A stretch of 64,000 bases of DNA from Pachyseris speciosa (Eukaryota > Cnidaria > Anthozoa > Scleractinia > Pachyseridae): positions 109,501 to 173,500 of the forward strand of contig JAEMWC010000056.1 of assembly GCA_016490735.1 (NCBI GenBank). Direction: 5' to 3'. Positions 24,053 through 36,711 of the stretch are shown here, one piece after another (the first letter of the stretch is position 1; each line of letters starts with the position of its first letter). A program made the translations under genes and the position numbers. The notes below the pieces were generated by a model, which was not told where the DNA came from, did not search any database, and worked only from the letters and a program-made list of their open reading frames with translations.

Positions 24053-27000
24053 ATGCTTTCTTCTTTTCCGCACAGATCTTCTATGGAAGAACACGCTTAC
24101 GTGGACAAGTTTTGGACAGCTCTTCTCACCTTGAGCGGATTTTTCTGTCTAGTTCTGGGTCCAGAACTCAGGTGAACGATTTCAAAATGTAAACATTTTA
24201 TATAGTCAAGCGGGGTAAAACAAGAAGATTCAAATTCCTGCGATCACGGATGAGGTCAAATCCATGCAACTTAAGTCTTAAGTATGTACGAATTTTAAAA
24301 GTGTTGGCATTATGATCCAGTAAGAATACGTGGATTAAACCTTGTTATAACCATTTCTCAATGTCCGCATAGGTAATCGCGTATATTAAATGACTCTAAG
24401 AAAATCTAATCTTTGATTTTTGCATGCACCTGTTTGGTCCTTTAATAAGTCCCGCATTTTGTTGATGAACAAGCTGAATTTCTCAATCCGAATCGACCCA
24501 GGTTTTTAGTTGATTTTGGTAATCCAACAAAACTAGACACATACTCATTCTATTTTGCTTGTGAGATCACCTAGGTTACTTCTAAAAACAACATTTGTAG
24601 CACTTTTTTCACCAGCAGTGTTTTCAATTCCATCACAGCAGCGCGGTCTTCCAGCAAAGGCTTTGCATCAAAATTTAGCAGCATCAAATGGAGATGATTT
24701 GGACAGCCAGTCTCGTTTTGAGCAGGTTTTCCTTGCAAGCCCCCGAGCTCAGGTACCATAGTGTGAATAACAAGGGCTATCAATAAACCTGTTGCTTTGA
24801 GATTAAAGTGAACTTATGCATATGTCATCGGCTTCCCCATGGGGTCGACCTTCAGGCTAACCAGGGGGATTGTAAAATCAGTCAAGCAAACTTGAGGAAT
24901 TTCCCTGGGGGGTCGGAGAATCTCTCGAGACAAAGTCCCCTGGGTGAGGTGTCTCTAAGCTGAAAATCCCTGTGACATCCTTTTCAAACTTGTGAATTCC
25001 CCCACCCCTAATCTTTGATCATAAAACAATGTCAAGATTTTCCCCTACCCTCAGGCAGAGAATCACATCCATCTCCTTATATTCCCCACATATCTCCCTG
25101 GTAGGCCCAGGGTTCAACCCCATGGGGAAGCCGATGACATCAGCATAAGGCCTCATCATGGGTGTTCAGCTGTAACTGGTGTGATTATGGCCTTTAAAGT
25201 GCACTTAACCCCCCAAATATCGTCTTCACTTAAATAAATCTTTTGCACCTTTTTGTGCCGTTTTACACCAAATCTTGACTTTTTATAGGCTGCAAAAGTT
25301 GCAAATCTAGCCATCATCTGTCCCATGATGGAGCTAGTACAACACAAAACCAAGTTTTCAGTTGAATGATGAAGAGTTTAATTAATGCTGTTAACAACAA
25401 GGTGTTTGGAAAGCCTCTGTTCACTGTAATTATCCATTGTTAGTATTTTCTGCAAGTTGCAGGAAATTATTTAAAACAAAACTTGCATTCAAATGACAAC
25501 ATTGTCATGATTAAAACCCACCAGGCACCAAGGCTGCAGATAACACAACAACCCCCCCACCCCCCCCCCCCCCTCGTTGTTCATTTACGTTAATTATTGA
25601 CTGTGATCGCAGGGCGCAACTCTATAGTTCTCATGTTCGCTTTGCCTCATGCTGTTTAGTTGTCTGTCGTTCTAGTCTTCTGTGATCTCTTCATTTTCTT
25701 TAAGCCCAAACATATCTTATCTGAGTAACCTACTATATTGAATGATCAATAAGGTTGATGATCTGAAGTTTTTATTTCATCAAATATGTATCATTGTTTT
25801 GTTTATTTATGCTTATACAGGAACTTTATTCCTCTGTGAGGCCTACTCCCAAGAAGGCTTCCATAAAAACTTTTGATGATGTGGTCAAAATTGCAGAGGA
25901 ACATAATAAAAGTAGCTCACATAGTTCAAGTTTCTTTTCATTGCTGTCTGACCATTCACTGACCTCAGCAAAGCCAAATACATTTACTGCCTCCTTGAAA
26001 GATAAAGGGTTTGAAGTGAGCCCATTTAAATCATCTGTGAATGATAGCACAATAAAACAGAAGGTCAGTTTGGTCCTTAGCAGACTTGAAGATGGGGTGG
26101 ATGGTACCAATGCTACATCCACTGTTCCAGCTGCTGGCAATGGAGAAGAGATACACCTTTCATTTGAAAGTGATAGTGACCAGGAGATAGATGTCGTTAC
26201 TGAAGATGATGATGTGCAATTTGCCAAGAACAGTAAAAATGGTCATGAAGATGATGACGATGATGGTGGGCATGATGGTGTGAATAATGACGACACTGCT
26301 GCTAATGGTGACGTTACAGGAGACGATGATAAAGAAAGTAACACTAATGTGGAGAGTAACAACAATTTGACCTCTAAAACTCCAGACAAGTCTGTGGAGC
26401 AGGGACTGAACCATTCAACTGAGTTACCTGAAGGACAGGTAAGATCAAAATTCTGAAAAACAAAAACTCTTTTTTCAGCTTAGTATATAGGTTGAGGGTT
26501 GGCCAACATATTTCTTTCATAATATTTATGATTCTAAATTCGCATGATAGCTGATGAGGGCGCAGCCCTCATCAGCTATCACACATAGAAATCGAGAGCG
26601 AATAATCTAATTGTTAAATATATGAAAGAAATATGTTCGCCAACCCTCAACCTATATACTAAGCTGAAAAAATTGTTTTAGTATAAATTTACTAGTCATT
26701 CAAAACTAAACAGTCAAGTAAATTTTCCAAATCCTCCTCACAGACATTTCGAAAACGCGAAGAAGTAGGCTGAATTTTGTTGACAACCGCTACTCACTAT
26801 CTATCACAGAATAGATAACAAATAGCAGAGCCAATCAGAGAACGGCATTCATGATAGAACGCTAGTAGATTTATACTAATCTTAATTAGAATGTACAATA
26901 CATTTTATTGTCACTTCATGTTGGTGCTGAGTGAGAACATAATGAAGGAGGAGTTTTTTATTTACATTGTTCTTTTTATATTTCACATTTCATTTTCTTT

Positions 27001-30000
27001 TCAGCCACAGAAGGCATCCAAGATTCACATCCTGAAGCTGTGGTCCATAAAAGCAATGAAGACTCGCACACATATGGGAATCATTGTTGAAGGACAGAGA
27101 AGGTAATCCTGAAGTCCATTTACTGTAGTCTCATAAACATAAACCTTTATTCATAAATTGCAAGTTCAGATCAAGACAGTGATTAACTGATTTTCTACAT
27201 GACTGCATTTTAATACTTTTGAGATGTTCTGCACAGGTGGCTTTCCATTACAATATAATTGCTCCATTCTGTAGCTGCTGGCATTTACCTGTATTAAACA
27301 ATTACCCAGTGAAATCTCGCAGAATATCACCTGATACTTAGCTGACAAGGCCATAGGCCAAATTGGCTAAAATCGTGCTACATCCTGTGCGATTGAGCAG
27401 GATAATTATTTTATTATTCAACACATTGATGACAAAGTGCAATTTTATTTTTTTATTTTTTTATTTTTTTATTTGTTCTCTGTATTGCAGGATATCTGTT
27501 GAATATGTGTGACAAATACTGAGCATGCTATGACCATATATGGACATTGTCTCAATGTGTAGTCTATAAGTTGATTATTTTTGTGCTGTTGATGCACTAT
27601 TTAGCAATACCTCAAGAGATTATCACTCCTTGCAAAACTGTAATATGTTAATTTTTTTTTTATACTTTGTTGATCAGTGAGGATCCTGAAGGGGAATTAT
27701 GGCACAGCACAGCAATCATATCAAGAATAGGCCCAAGATGTGTGCAGACAAAGAGTGGATCTCAGTACAAACTAATTGGACCTATTAATGACAAGCTCAC
27801 CCTTCAACAAGGTACTGCTCACATACAGGTATCAACTGATGCAATGAAGACCTTGTAGAACTTTGTTCAGCAATTCCCAGCTGAGGGATGGGAGGTATAA
27901 TAACAATAATGGTAATAGGTGGAGTTCGATTCAGTCTGTATACAGTTGATAAACAAAACTGGACAGCAGAGCAGGAATATATGATTTGTTTAATCACAGC
28001 TGTGAGTGCAGACTGACTACTCTTAGTACAGTCGAACCTCGATTATCTGGACTCGTGGGAACTGAGCTGAACAGTCCAGATAATCGAGAGTCTGGATAAT
28101 TGAAAATGTGAATATTAATGAGCCAAAACTAAAACTGAATTCATGACTGAATAAGTGGAGCATGAAATTTCACTAAGAAACAAAGAACACCTGAGCAAAT
28201 CAGAGATCAGTGAAATGTATTGCAGTAGTACGGCGCGCGTGAGCTCAAAACACATACAGATTTGTGTTTTGAAATGAGACAAATTCAGTTTGAGCTGGAG
28301 TTTCAACTTAATTTGAAGGGAAAAGTTTTGCTGCGGATCTTAAATATGGCTAATTAATATTCATGAAAAACTGGGACCAGCTAAACAAGTCCAGATAATG
28401 GAAAAATCCGGATAATTGAGGTCCAGATAATAGAGGTTTGACTGTAGTACAGCAACTGTGTTATGATGAAATGAAGGCTTCAAGCTCTTGTACTTGGGTA
28501 AAGACGAAAAAGATGCATGAAACATTTGCTTTGAATAATAGCAAAATGTTCAAACCTGATATTGTATGTTGTTGGATTTTTTTTTTCAGGATTTTCTCCT
28601 CAGTTTGTAAAATCATTCAAAAATGGCTTTCCTTCCAACTGGCTTTCTCTTGTGGCTGATCATTTCAATTTGCAGTGCAGGTTAGTGGTTTAAATAGTTC
28701 CTTGCACATGGAAGCAGTAATTTATACAGTACCGCTCAAAAGTAAGTTACCACCCTCGCGCGCGACGCGATTCGCGTAGCGCGCGATGTCCTGGAAACTG
28801 TAAGTATATTGACTTAAAGCTCTCTCACCATTTAATATGCCCATTGTAAAGCAACAATAGTCGATTTCAATAGTCAATTTGCAGTGTTCGCAAAAGCCTG
28901 CTAAGAAGAAATGAATATTCGTAATCGGTCAATCATCGCCGGAGAAGAGCAGCGTGTGCTTTGCTTCCAAATTCCGTGTCAAACTGTTTTCTCCTCGAAA
29001 CTTTGATAGACTGAGGTCGACATATTAATAACTTTAAAAAAACCTACATACACAATATGATGTACATGAACATGCTTTTCAGTCTTTTGAAGTGGAGACA
29101 TTCCGAGGAATTCTACCGTCGTCGCGCCGCATTCAATACAGGCATCAGGAGTTTCAGGTTTCCGGTTGGATTGCAATGCATTATGGGGCGATTGGCAGAG
29201 AAAAGTGAGCACCAACTTCAGAAGGTCCGCCATATTGATTTCCGTCTTGACGCGGTCGTATTGTTCCTGGCTCGTTTTGCAAGCATATATCTACCCTCTA
29301 ATCGATCAACTGGGGAAATTAACTCCAGCATAATGCTCTAAAGAGGTAAAACTATTTAAAACAATCAAACAATCTTGTCTGACACGACTTTAAAGTAAAA
29401 GTGAGAAGTCCTGCAAATAGAAGCTTTTTGAATTAATCAAACGTAAACAACATTCATCTTATTAAGTGAAATATGTCATACTATGTCCTTTAGCGATATG
29501 GGATTTGGGCACCGAAATTGCGTGCTAAAAGGATGTCCAGGTAGTAAAAAGAGGGCATCATCTCGTTGTGAGCTTCACGCTTGTATTCATAGCACGGTTA
29601 ATTGTGACTGCAAGCCTCCATTTCAACTCTTTCCATTTCCAACGGCGCTCAAAACCATTAACGGAAGGATAACGTGGACGGGAGCTGTAAAGAGACAGGA
29701 TTGGAAAGGAAAAATGTGGAAACCCACAAAATCTTCAAGAGTTTGTAGTGAGCATTTCTTACATGGGAAACCAACAAAGGAAAGACATTGCAGTCTTTTG
29801 ATGTTCATGAAGCAAATAGCATTCGCAGATCGACAGGAACTTTCAACAAATGGGTTCTGTCCTGGTGTACCGGTACACAAGGGAATAGCTATTGTTCTTT
29901 CTTTGTTTGGGAGTCATTGGTTAGCTGTTTTGTATTGTTTGGTCCTTTTGTGTCGGCTCTTGTGAACCGGTACACCAGGACAGAACCCAACAAATGAGTC

Positions 30001-33000
30001 AGGCAGGCCACACTACATATCTCATGATCACTGCTGCTGTTACTGCTATGCATGGGAAATAATGCAGGAACAAGGATTTTGTACAGATGATGAACATCTT
30101 GCAAAACAATAAAGAAAAGGAAAACAATAAGGAAATAATGCATCTGAGAGAGACAGTTAAAGATCTGTCCCAAAACCTAAAACTTGCTGAGTCTAAATTG
30201 AAGAAGGGTAAAGGCCTAGCCTATGCTGACTTGATGACGGATCTGTAAACCTTTTAACAGGCATTCCCACAAAGGTTGCATTCGATAAATTGTATTATAT
30301 GGTGAAGGACAAAGGGAAAAAGCTCAAATACTGGAGCGGCCCTGCAAAATCAAATCGTAAGGGGAGAAATTATAAAAATGCCCCTCAGAAATGGGTACTC
30401 TAAAGTGCGCCACATTATTGACTGCACAGAGATTTATATAGAAACACCAAGTGATCCAGCGTTGAGAGCAGCAATCTACTCAGACTAAACAACACAACAC
30501 TGCTAAAATTCTTGTTTCTGTCACTCCCAATAGTGCCTTCAACTTTGTTTCTGATGCACGGAGTGACAAAAATTTCAGATTTCCCTTTAAAGTGCCTATG
30601 AAGTGAAAAATTTTCTTTCGAATATTTGAAGCTTCTTGTGTCTTGATTAGGAATGACAAAAAGAAATTTGACAACATCAACTAAAGCTGAATTTTTAGCT
30701 CTCCAAAGAACCTCAAAATTCACTAATCGTGTCTCTTGGACTGGGAACGAATCTTTGCTCAAAACAATGCTGATGACGTAGGAAATGCCACGACACTCTT
30801 GTCTTCTGAAGCATTTCCTACGTCACACCTTTGTAATACGATCTTTTGGCCGCGCGCAAGATGGAGACACTTTTTGGCGCCAAATTTAAAACTTTCGGTT
30901 CGATTTATTCCGCGTTGTGAATGTTTTACTGCATAAACCTCAATATTAAGAATCAGAAAATGACAAACTATTATATTAGAACAAGAAATTTTTGACTTCA
31001 TAGGCACTTTAACAAGAGAATCCAAATTCTATAACATATTGGGGCCGTATGAGGAAGTCATAGCTGACAGAGTGTTTACTATTGCAGAGGATCTGTTGTT
31101 GAGAAATGCCAAACTTCATATTCCACCAGAAAAGCGTGGAGTAGAACAATTTACCATCCGTAAGAAAAAAACATGTAAATTTACGAATTTTTGTAGAGCA
31201 AGCAATCAGGTGTATGAAGACCTTTCGTTTGATCAAACATGAACTTTATACCTATCTGCTGTTAGCATAGCCATATTGATGATATTATTGTCTGTGCAGA
31301 CATTTGTGATCTGTATGTGTCGTTATCCAAAGTGTAGATATACAGGCATGACCATTCAAGAAATTGGTTGCTTCTGAGTTTTTTCCTATTGTTTCCCTGA
31401 AAGTGGGTTCAATAGAGGAGGCAGAGTGCTCTGTAGAGTGCTTTATAGAGGTGGGGACATAATGGACCATTTACCAGTTGCTATTTATCGTTTTGGGGGT
31501 GAGAGAAGAGTGGATATGAGTGAGGGTTGTGGCACACAGGGTGTTATCTGAAGGGACAATCAAGGGTAAATAGCAAGACAGCCCATGTGCAAGTTCTCTC
31601 ACCCCAAATGCAAGTTAAATAGCAACCGGATCAGAGAATTTACAGTACATACTACCAACACCAGGGCCTCATGATTCACTTCAATAAAGCAGATAATCTT
31701 TGTCTCATTATCACACCATTTATTGCATGTTTTGACTTAAACTCTTACACCACTGAAGGCCCATTATTATCCCATTATTACTGGAATGAAATCAAGGTAT
31801 TTGTTTTGCTTACAACTTCTGGGCTGGGGCCAGGAAATTTGTATAGAACCATGTCAGATTTTTTTCCACCTTGGCGCAGTAACAGGCATCAAATCTTATT
31901 GTTTCCTTATGGCATTCTCTCTGAGTATACATTATGAAATCACATCAGTGCCTATTGGTTAGAGCCATCTGACGTTGGACTTGTGTAAAATATGGATGTT
32001 TTTGCTTCAGTGTTACTTGTCCAACTTGTTGCATAAATATGACAAATTATCTGGAGAAGGAGTTTCATTAGCAGTGCAACAGGGACGCTTAAATTCAAGT
32101 ACACCTTTACCATAGCATGAACATTCTAACAAAAGATCAGGAGGATGCTCCTAGGTACTGTTTACGTTTGTGAATAAAACGACCTCATTCTCGATAGGTT
32201 GCATCAAGCAATCTGTATGCCTTGCCTTCTTTATATTCATTCAGTACTCGCTTGGGAAACTCAACGTCCTTTCCTGGATGGTCAGCCATGAGGAAAAATG
32301 TGATGTCGTTCAGGTAGACTGGCGGCCATGAAGTCATGCTGTCGCTATCTTAGCGTCAGGGGATCAGGCACTGAAACCCCTTCCGGCATACATATAACCA
32401 GTAGATTAACCTTTTCTTTCTCTGTGTGGGGAATTCTTTCCTTATAAGTCGGCTGTACCTCAATACCCATCTCTGATGCGGCGAATTCTTGGGCAACAAG
32501 CTCAGCTTTTGTTCCCGTAACCTTCAGATTCCGCTTACGGCAAAACTCCTTTGAAGCCTCGGTCTTCCGTATTTCTACCTTGTCAAGAGCAAGTACTTCA
32601 CAGCTCATGGCAGAACTGTAACGACCTTTCCAAGCAGTAACACCTCATTAGAGCTTATACCAGAGTTAATTTCCCCAATTGACCGCCTAGAGGTTAGATG
32701 TATGCTTGCAAAACGAGGCAGGAACAATATGACCGCGCCGAGACGGAAATCCAACATGGCGGACCTTCTAAAGTTGGTGCTCACTTTTCTGGGCCAATCG
32801 CCCCATAATGCATTGCAATCCAACCGGAAACCTGAAACTCCTGATGCCTGTATTCGCTTCATTGGACACGAGCTTCTTCCTACACTGCACATCAAACCGC
32901 CAATTTTTCGGCTCGTCCATGAGCCATGACTGATGCTTGATACTTTTTGTTAGTTTTCTATTCATCTGATTCTTGACAACTAGCCATTAAAAAAGATTGA

Positions 33001-35765
33001 AAATGTTGGCGAGTTGGCACGGAGTTTCAAGCGGCAAATTAAAAAACAGATCGAGCCGTAGATAAGACCGGCGTAATTAAGCGGAGCACGTGCGAAGCTT
33101 CCGAACTACTTAACTCTTCGGCAATGTTTTTTTTCCACGGACAAACTCTACTGGATTAAAATCTGCACAAGTTTACAAAGATATGGCCAGGAAAATGTCT
33201 TCCGGTCTTTCGAAGTAGAAAATATACGATTGAGCGCCGGCGTGTCGAATAAACAAAACATTTCACATACAACTACCCAAACATGCGTCTTCACCGTTGG
33301 CAGAATGAACTTCAGATTTCTACATGATAAAATTTTTCGGGCACAAAGAAGGAAATAAAATAAACTCCGTTCTGTTTCGGGTTCTATTCCTTGGCTTCTC
33401 ATGAATTTTTCGGTCATATTGAGAGGAAGGTTTCAAATTACACAGACAGTAGTTTTGCTTTTGCCGAACTAGCTCTTGGTTATGTCCTCAACGAATTTAG
33501 AAAACACGACCATTTAAACGTATCGACGACAGAACCGATAAAAATTCAACTAAATTCAGCGCTAGCGGGAGTAACGAATTATGCTTATTCGCAATTGACC
33601 ATTCGTCGGTTTGTTTACAAGTTTTCGATTTGTAATGACCTCAATGATGCTATATTTATTTGCACAGAAGTGAACTACACGTATGAACGACTCAAATTCG
33701 ACAGAACAATAGCTGCATTTGGAAAGTGTTACGCGAATTTCATTGATGTCACGTTGCAAAATCACCCCAAATTTATGCCAAAAATTTCCGCTTTAGTGAC
33801 TCTCGCGCGACGCGAATCGCGTAGCGCAGGAAACGCGACGCGACTGGTAACTTACTTTTGAGCGGTACTGTATTCATTGTTAGAATACCTTTTTCACATT
33901 TTTAAAGTTGGGACAGGGCTCTTGCAAAAACAAATTGACGCTCAATACTGGTAATTTAAAGTAGTGAAGAAGCCTGTATTAATTTCCATGTTTGCAGTTC
34001 TGAGAGTGAAGATGAAACACAAGATGAAGGACAACCAGAGAACACGGACAAGAAGCCTTCCAGAGGAGCTAGACATTCTAGTACCACTGCTACTCCTGCT
34101 GAGTCCACAAATGCAAGGAAGAGAAAATCCATAGGTACAAATGATTTATTTATAGTAATTTAACCCTTGAGCCCTAATATCAGCCAGTAGATTTTCTTAA
34201 CTGTTTTCCCAGTAGCTCTTTGATGGTACTAGTATGGAGAGTTTGGTTAAACATCAGATGAAGACGTTTCATATTTGGTGATCATTTTCTATATCCTCAC
34301 AACCTGTTATAATGGTCAATAATGATAATAATGATGATAATTTATTTAAGGTCAAACATGTAGGTAGTGATTGCTCAATCTTCTGGGCCAGAGGCTCGTG
34401 TTGAAAACATTTGACAAATTAAATGTAATATAAAACAAAATAAAGTGTGAATTACAACTGTATGTATATTAAAAATCTAACTGTAATCATAAGTAAGAGT
34501 TGTGTGTACACCCTGTAAATTGACTTGAATCACTTATTTTGTGTACGCATACCAAACTAAAGGTTTTGTCTTTTGGAGTTTCTTTCACCCAGCCACTCTG
34601 TCTAGAGTAATGCACATGTCATCAGCTTTCCTGTGGGGTCGACCCTGGGCTAACCAGGGGGATTGTAAACTCAGTCAAGCAATCTTGAGGAATTTCTCCG
34701 GGGTTGGGGAATCTAAAACAAAGTCCCCTGGGTGGGGTGGCTCTCAGCTGAAAACCTCCTGACATCCTTTACAAACTTGTAAATTCCCCCACCCCCTAAT
34801 CTTTGATCATAAGACAATATCAAAATTTTCCCCTAACCTCAGGCAAAGAATCCCATCCATGTCCTTGTATTCCCCCACATACCGGTATCTTGTCCCTGGT
34901 TGGCCCTGGGGTTAACCCCATGGGGAAGCCGATGATGTGCATAATTACCGAACCCCTGTTTTCAGGGTTGGACATTGCATGGGATCAGAGGTGTCCACTG
35001 TCATTTGATTTGTCGACTAGTTTTACTATCATCCTGATCTTGGTCCTGTTTTGTGGCTAATGTATGATCACTGTGTCCTGTTTGCTTCAAGTGTCTCACT
35101 GTATACCTTTGTTGTGATTTCTTTCAAGCTCTGAAGACCCCAGAAAACAGACAATTGCCAAAAGAGGTGGAAGTGAAGGTAATTTGTAGTGTATCAGTAA
35201 ATTTGCAATTAGACATGGTAATTAACTCAAGTTTCAAAGTTTTTAGGTTTGTTTAAAAAGTCAATTAACATGTGTTACACTTTACATACTTCAGTTTAAC
35301 TCCATATTATTCAGGGATGTGCTCTAGCAGCGGCCGTTGGCCCCTGGTGACTTACTTTTGCCTTTGGGCGACAACGAAATCTTAATTTTTTTTTTTCACA
35401 AATTTGTTATGATGGTCACCCTGGATTTCAAAGGCTCAGAGTTCATGAGAGTTTTGGGCTCCCAAACTTTTTTCTCAGAGCACAGCCCTGTCATTTAACA
35501 GATGAATGAATTTTCCCACAGACCACAAAGAGTGGCCGCATGGTGAAGCCACCTTTAGCATGGTGGAGAGGGCAGAGGATATTGACCGATGTGGACCACA
35601 ACTTGGAAGGAATCGATCCCGGGGGAGAGGAATGGACACCTCGGTCGTCCTTGTACAATGTTGAAATTAAGCTTCCTATAAAGGTGAGGATGCCGTAGGT
35701 AACACTGAAGTAACATGAGCCATCAATCATCAACAAATTATAACTTCTTTAATTTAAAACATAAC

Positions 35766-35815
<50 letters not shown>

Positions 35816-36679
35816 CACTTTATTTAAGTCTCAAATCTATCTAGCCGAGCACAGATGCTTTACTAATTGGGGAGACTAAATCAAATCAACTCTAAATAAA
35901 TCAAATCAAATCAAATCAAATCAAATGTTGGTTTTTGGGGAGAGGGAAAACCGGAGTACCCGGAGAAAAACCTCTCGGAGCAGAGTAGAGAACCAACAAA
36001 CTCAGCCCACTTATGACGCCGAGTCCGGGAATCGAACCCGGGCCACATTGGTGGAAGGCGAGCGCTCTCACCACTGCGCCAACCCTGCTCCCCTAAAGAT
36101 ATCAGACGTACACGTCCTGAAGCCCAGTTTGTGTGCTGTACCGAACTGTATTACAAAAGTCCACACTGAAAATAGAACCAAGGACTGAGAATATCTCGAG
36201 GGGTATCGTGAACCGCGTTACAGCGCGACTGTGTACCACCTCTCGCGAAAACTGCCTCTAGTTTTTAGCTTTAGTTGCTGCATTGATTTGATTACAACTA
36301 ATAATAATAACAAACAACAAGAATCACTTAAACATGTAAGTCTCAGATCTTTGTAGCTGAGCACAGATGGTAATGGTAATGGATTTATATACGGCACATA
36401 TCACATAGCACATATCGGACGTCAGCCTGTAAAGGCGCCTCTGGCAGCCGCTATCAGTCCATATTTGATCTCACCCACTCCACCCTGGCACCCCACCCCA
36501 TGTGAAAGACAGATGAAAGATAGAGGTAGACCACCACACCAGGAACTACGTCCCCTACTCTTTCCGAACAGTGTGTGGGTTCTTTAACGTCCCACAGATT
36601 ATTAGGAACAAGTGTTGTGAGACGGGACCTACGGTTTATCGTCCTTATCCGAGAAGACTAGAAAGTCTAACCGTTTGCA

Positions 36680-36711
<32 letters not shown>

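Larger units (their letters stand above)
29483..31240 (+). pseudogene. THAP-domain DDE transposase remnant
   Basis: The first part (29483-29800) encodes a THAP zinc finger: C-x4-C spacing in NCVLKGCPG, then FPFP, ITWTGAVKR, W and RVCSEHF. Further on, AFDKLYYMVKDKGKKLKYW-type sequence (about 30280-30340) precedes the catalytic region. A late part (31030-31240) has LGPYEEVIADRVFTIAEDL and LHIPPEKRG, typical of the DDE_Tnp_4 fold where an Asp precedes R-G/F. Frame breaks and two MITE insertions (29853-29987 and 30591-31008) inactivate it. Its promoter context is the inner transposon arm. Confidence 0.7.
29125..32860. mobile_element. Inner transposon bounded by a long inverted repeat (ISL2EU-like)
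   Basis: The block 29125-29345 is repeated in reverse complement at about 32640-32860. Shared words include CAGGCATCAGGAGTTTCAGG, CGGTTGGATTGCAATGCATT, GGGGCGATTGGC and GGGGAAATTAACTC. Between the arms lie a plus-strand THAP transposase remnant and a minus-strand SAP-domain partner. As I recall, THAP/DDE transposase together with a YqaJ-type gene is the gene set of ISL2EU elements. The exact termini and target duplication were not resolved. Confidence 0.55.
28727..33870. mobile_element. 5.1 kb TA-flanked transposon carrying nested elements
   Basis: Terminal inverted repeats CAGTACCGCTCAAAAGTAAG (28727) and CTTACTTTTGAGCGGTACTG (ending 33870) are flanked by TA on each side. Subterminal GC-rich CGACGCGATTCGCGTAGCGC-like blocks occur at both ends (28757-28782 and 33808-33842). 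TA duplications and CAGT ends suggest a Tc1/mariner-type element. The interior is a second transposon with a THAP transposase and a SAP-domain partner gene, plus two MITEs. The whole block lies in the KNL2 intron 28681-33997, which it enlarges to 5.3 kb. Confidence 0.8.

Noticed and set aside
29483..29965. Host THAP-domain gene
   Set aside because: The frame is interrupted by MITEs, lies between transposon inverted repeats within an intron, and is followed by DDE transposase remnants.
33391..33861. 156-codon open frame inside the outer transposon
   Set aside because: It runs into the GC-rich terminal inverted repeat, has no recognisable domain, and is near the end of a TA-flanked element. 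Probably chance.
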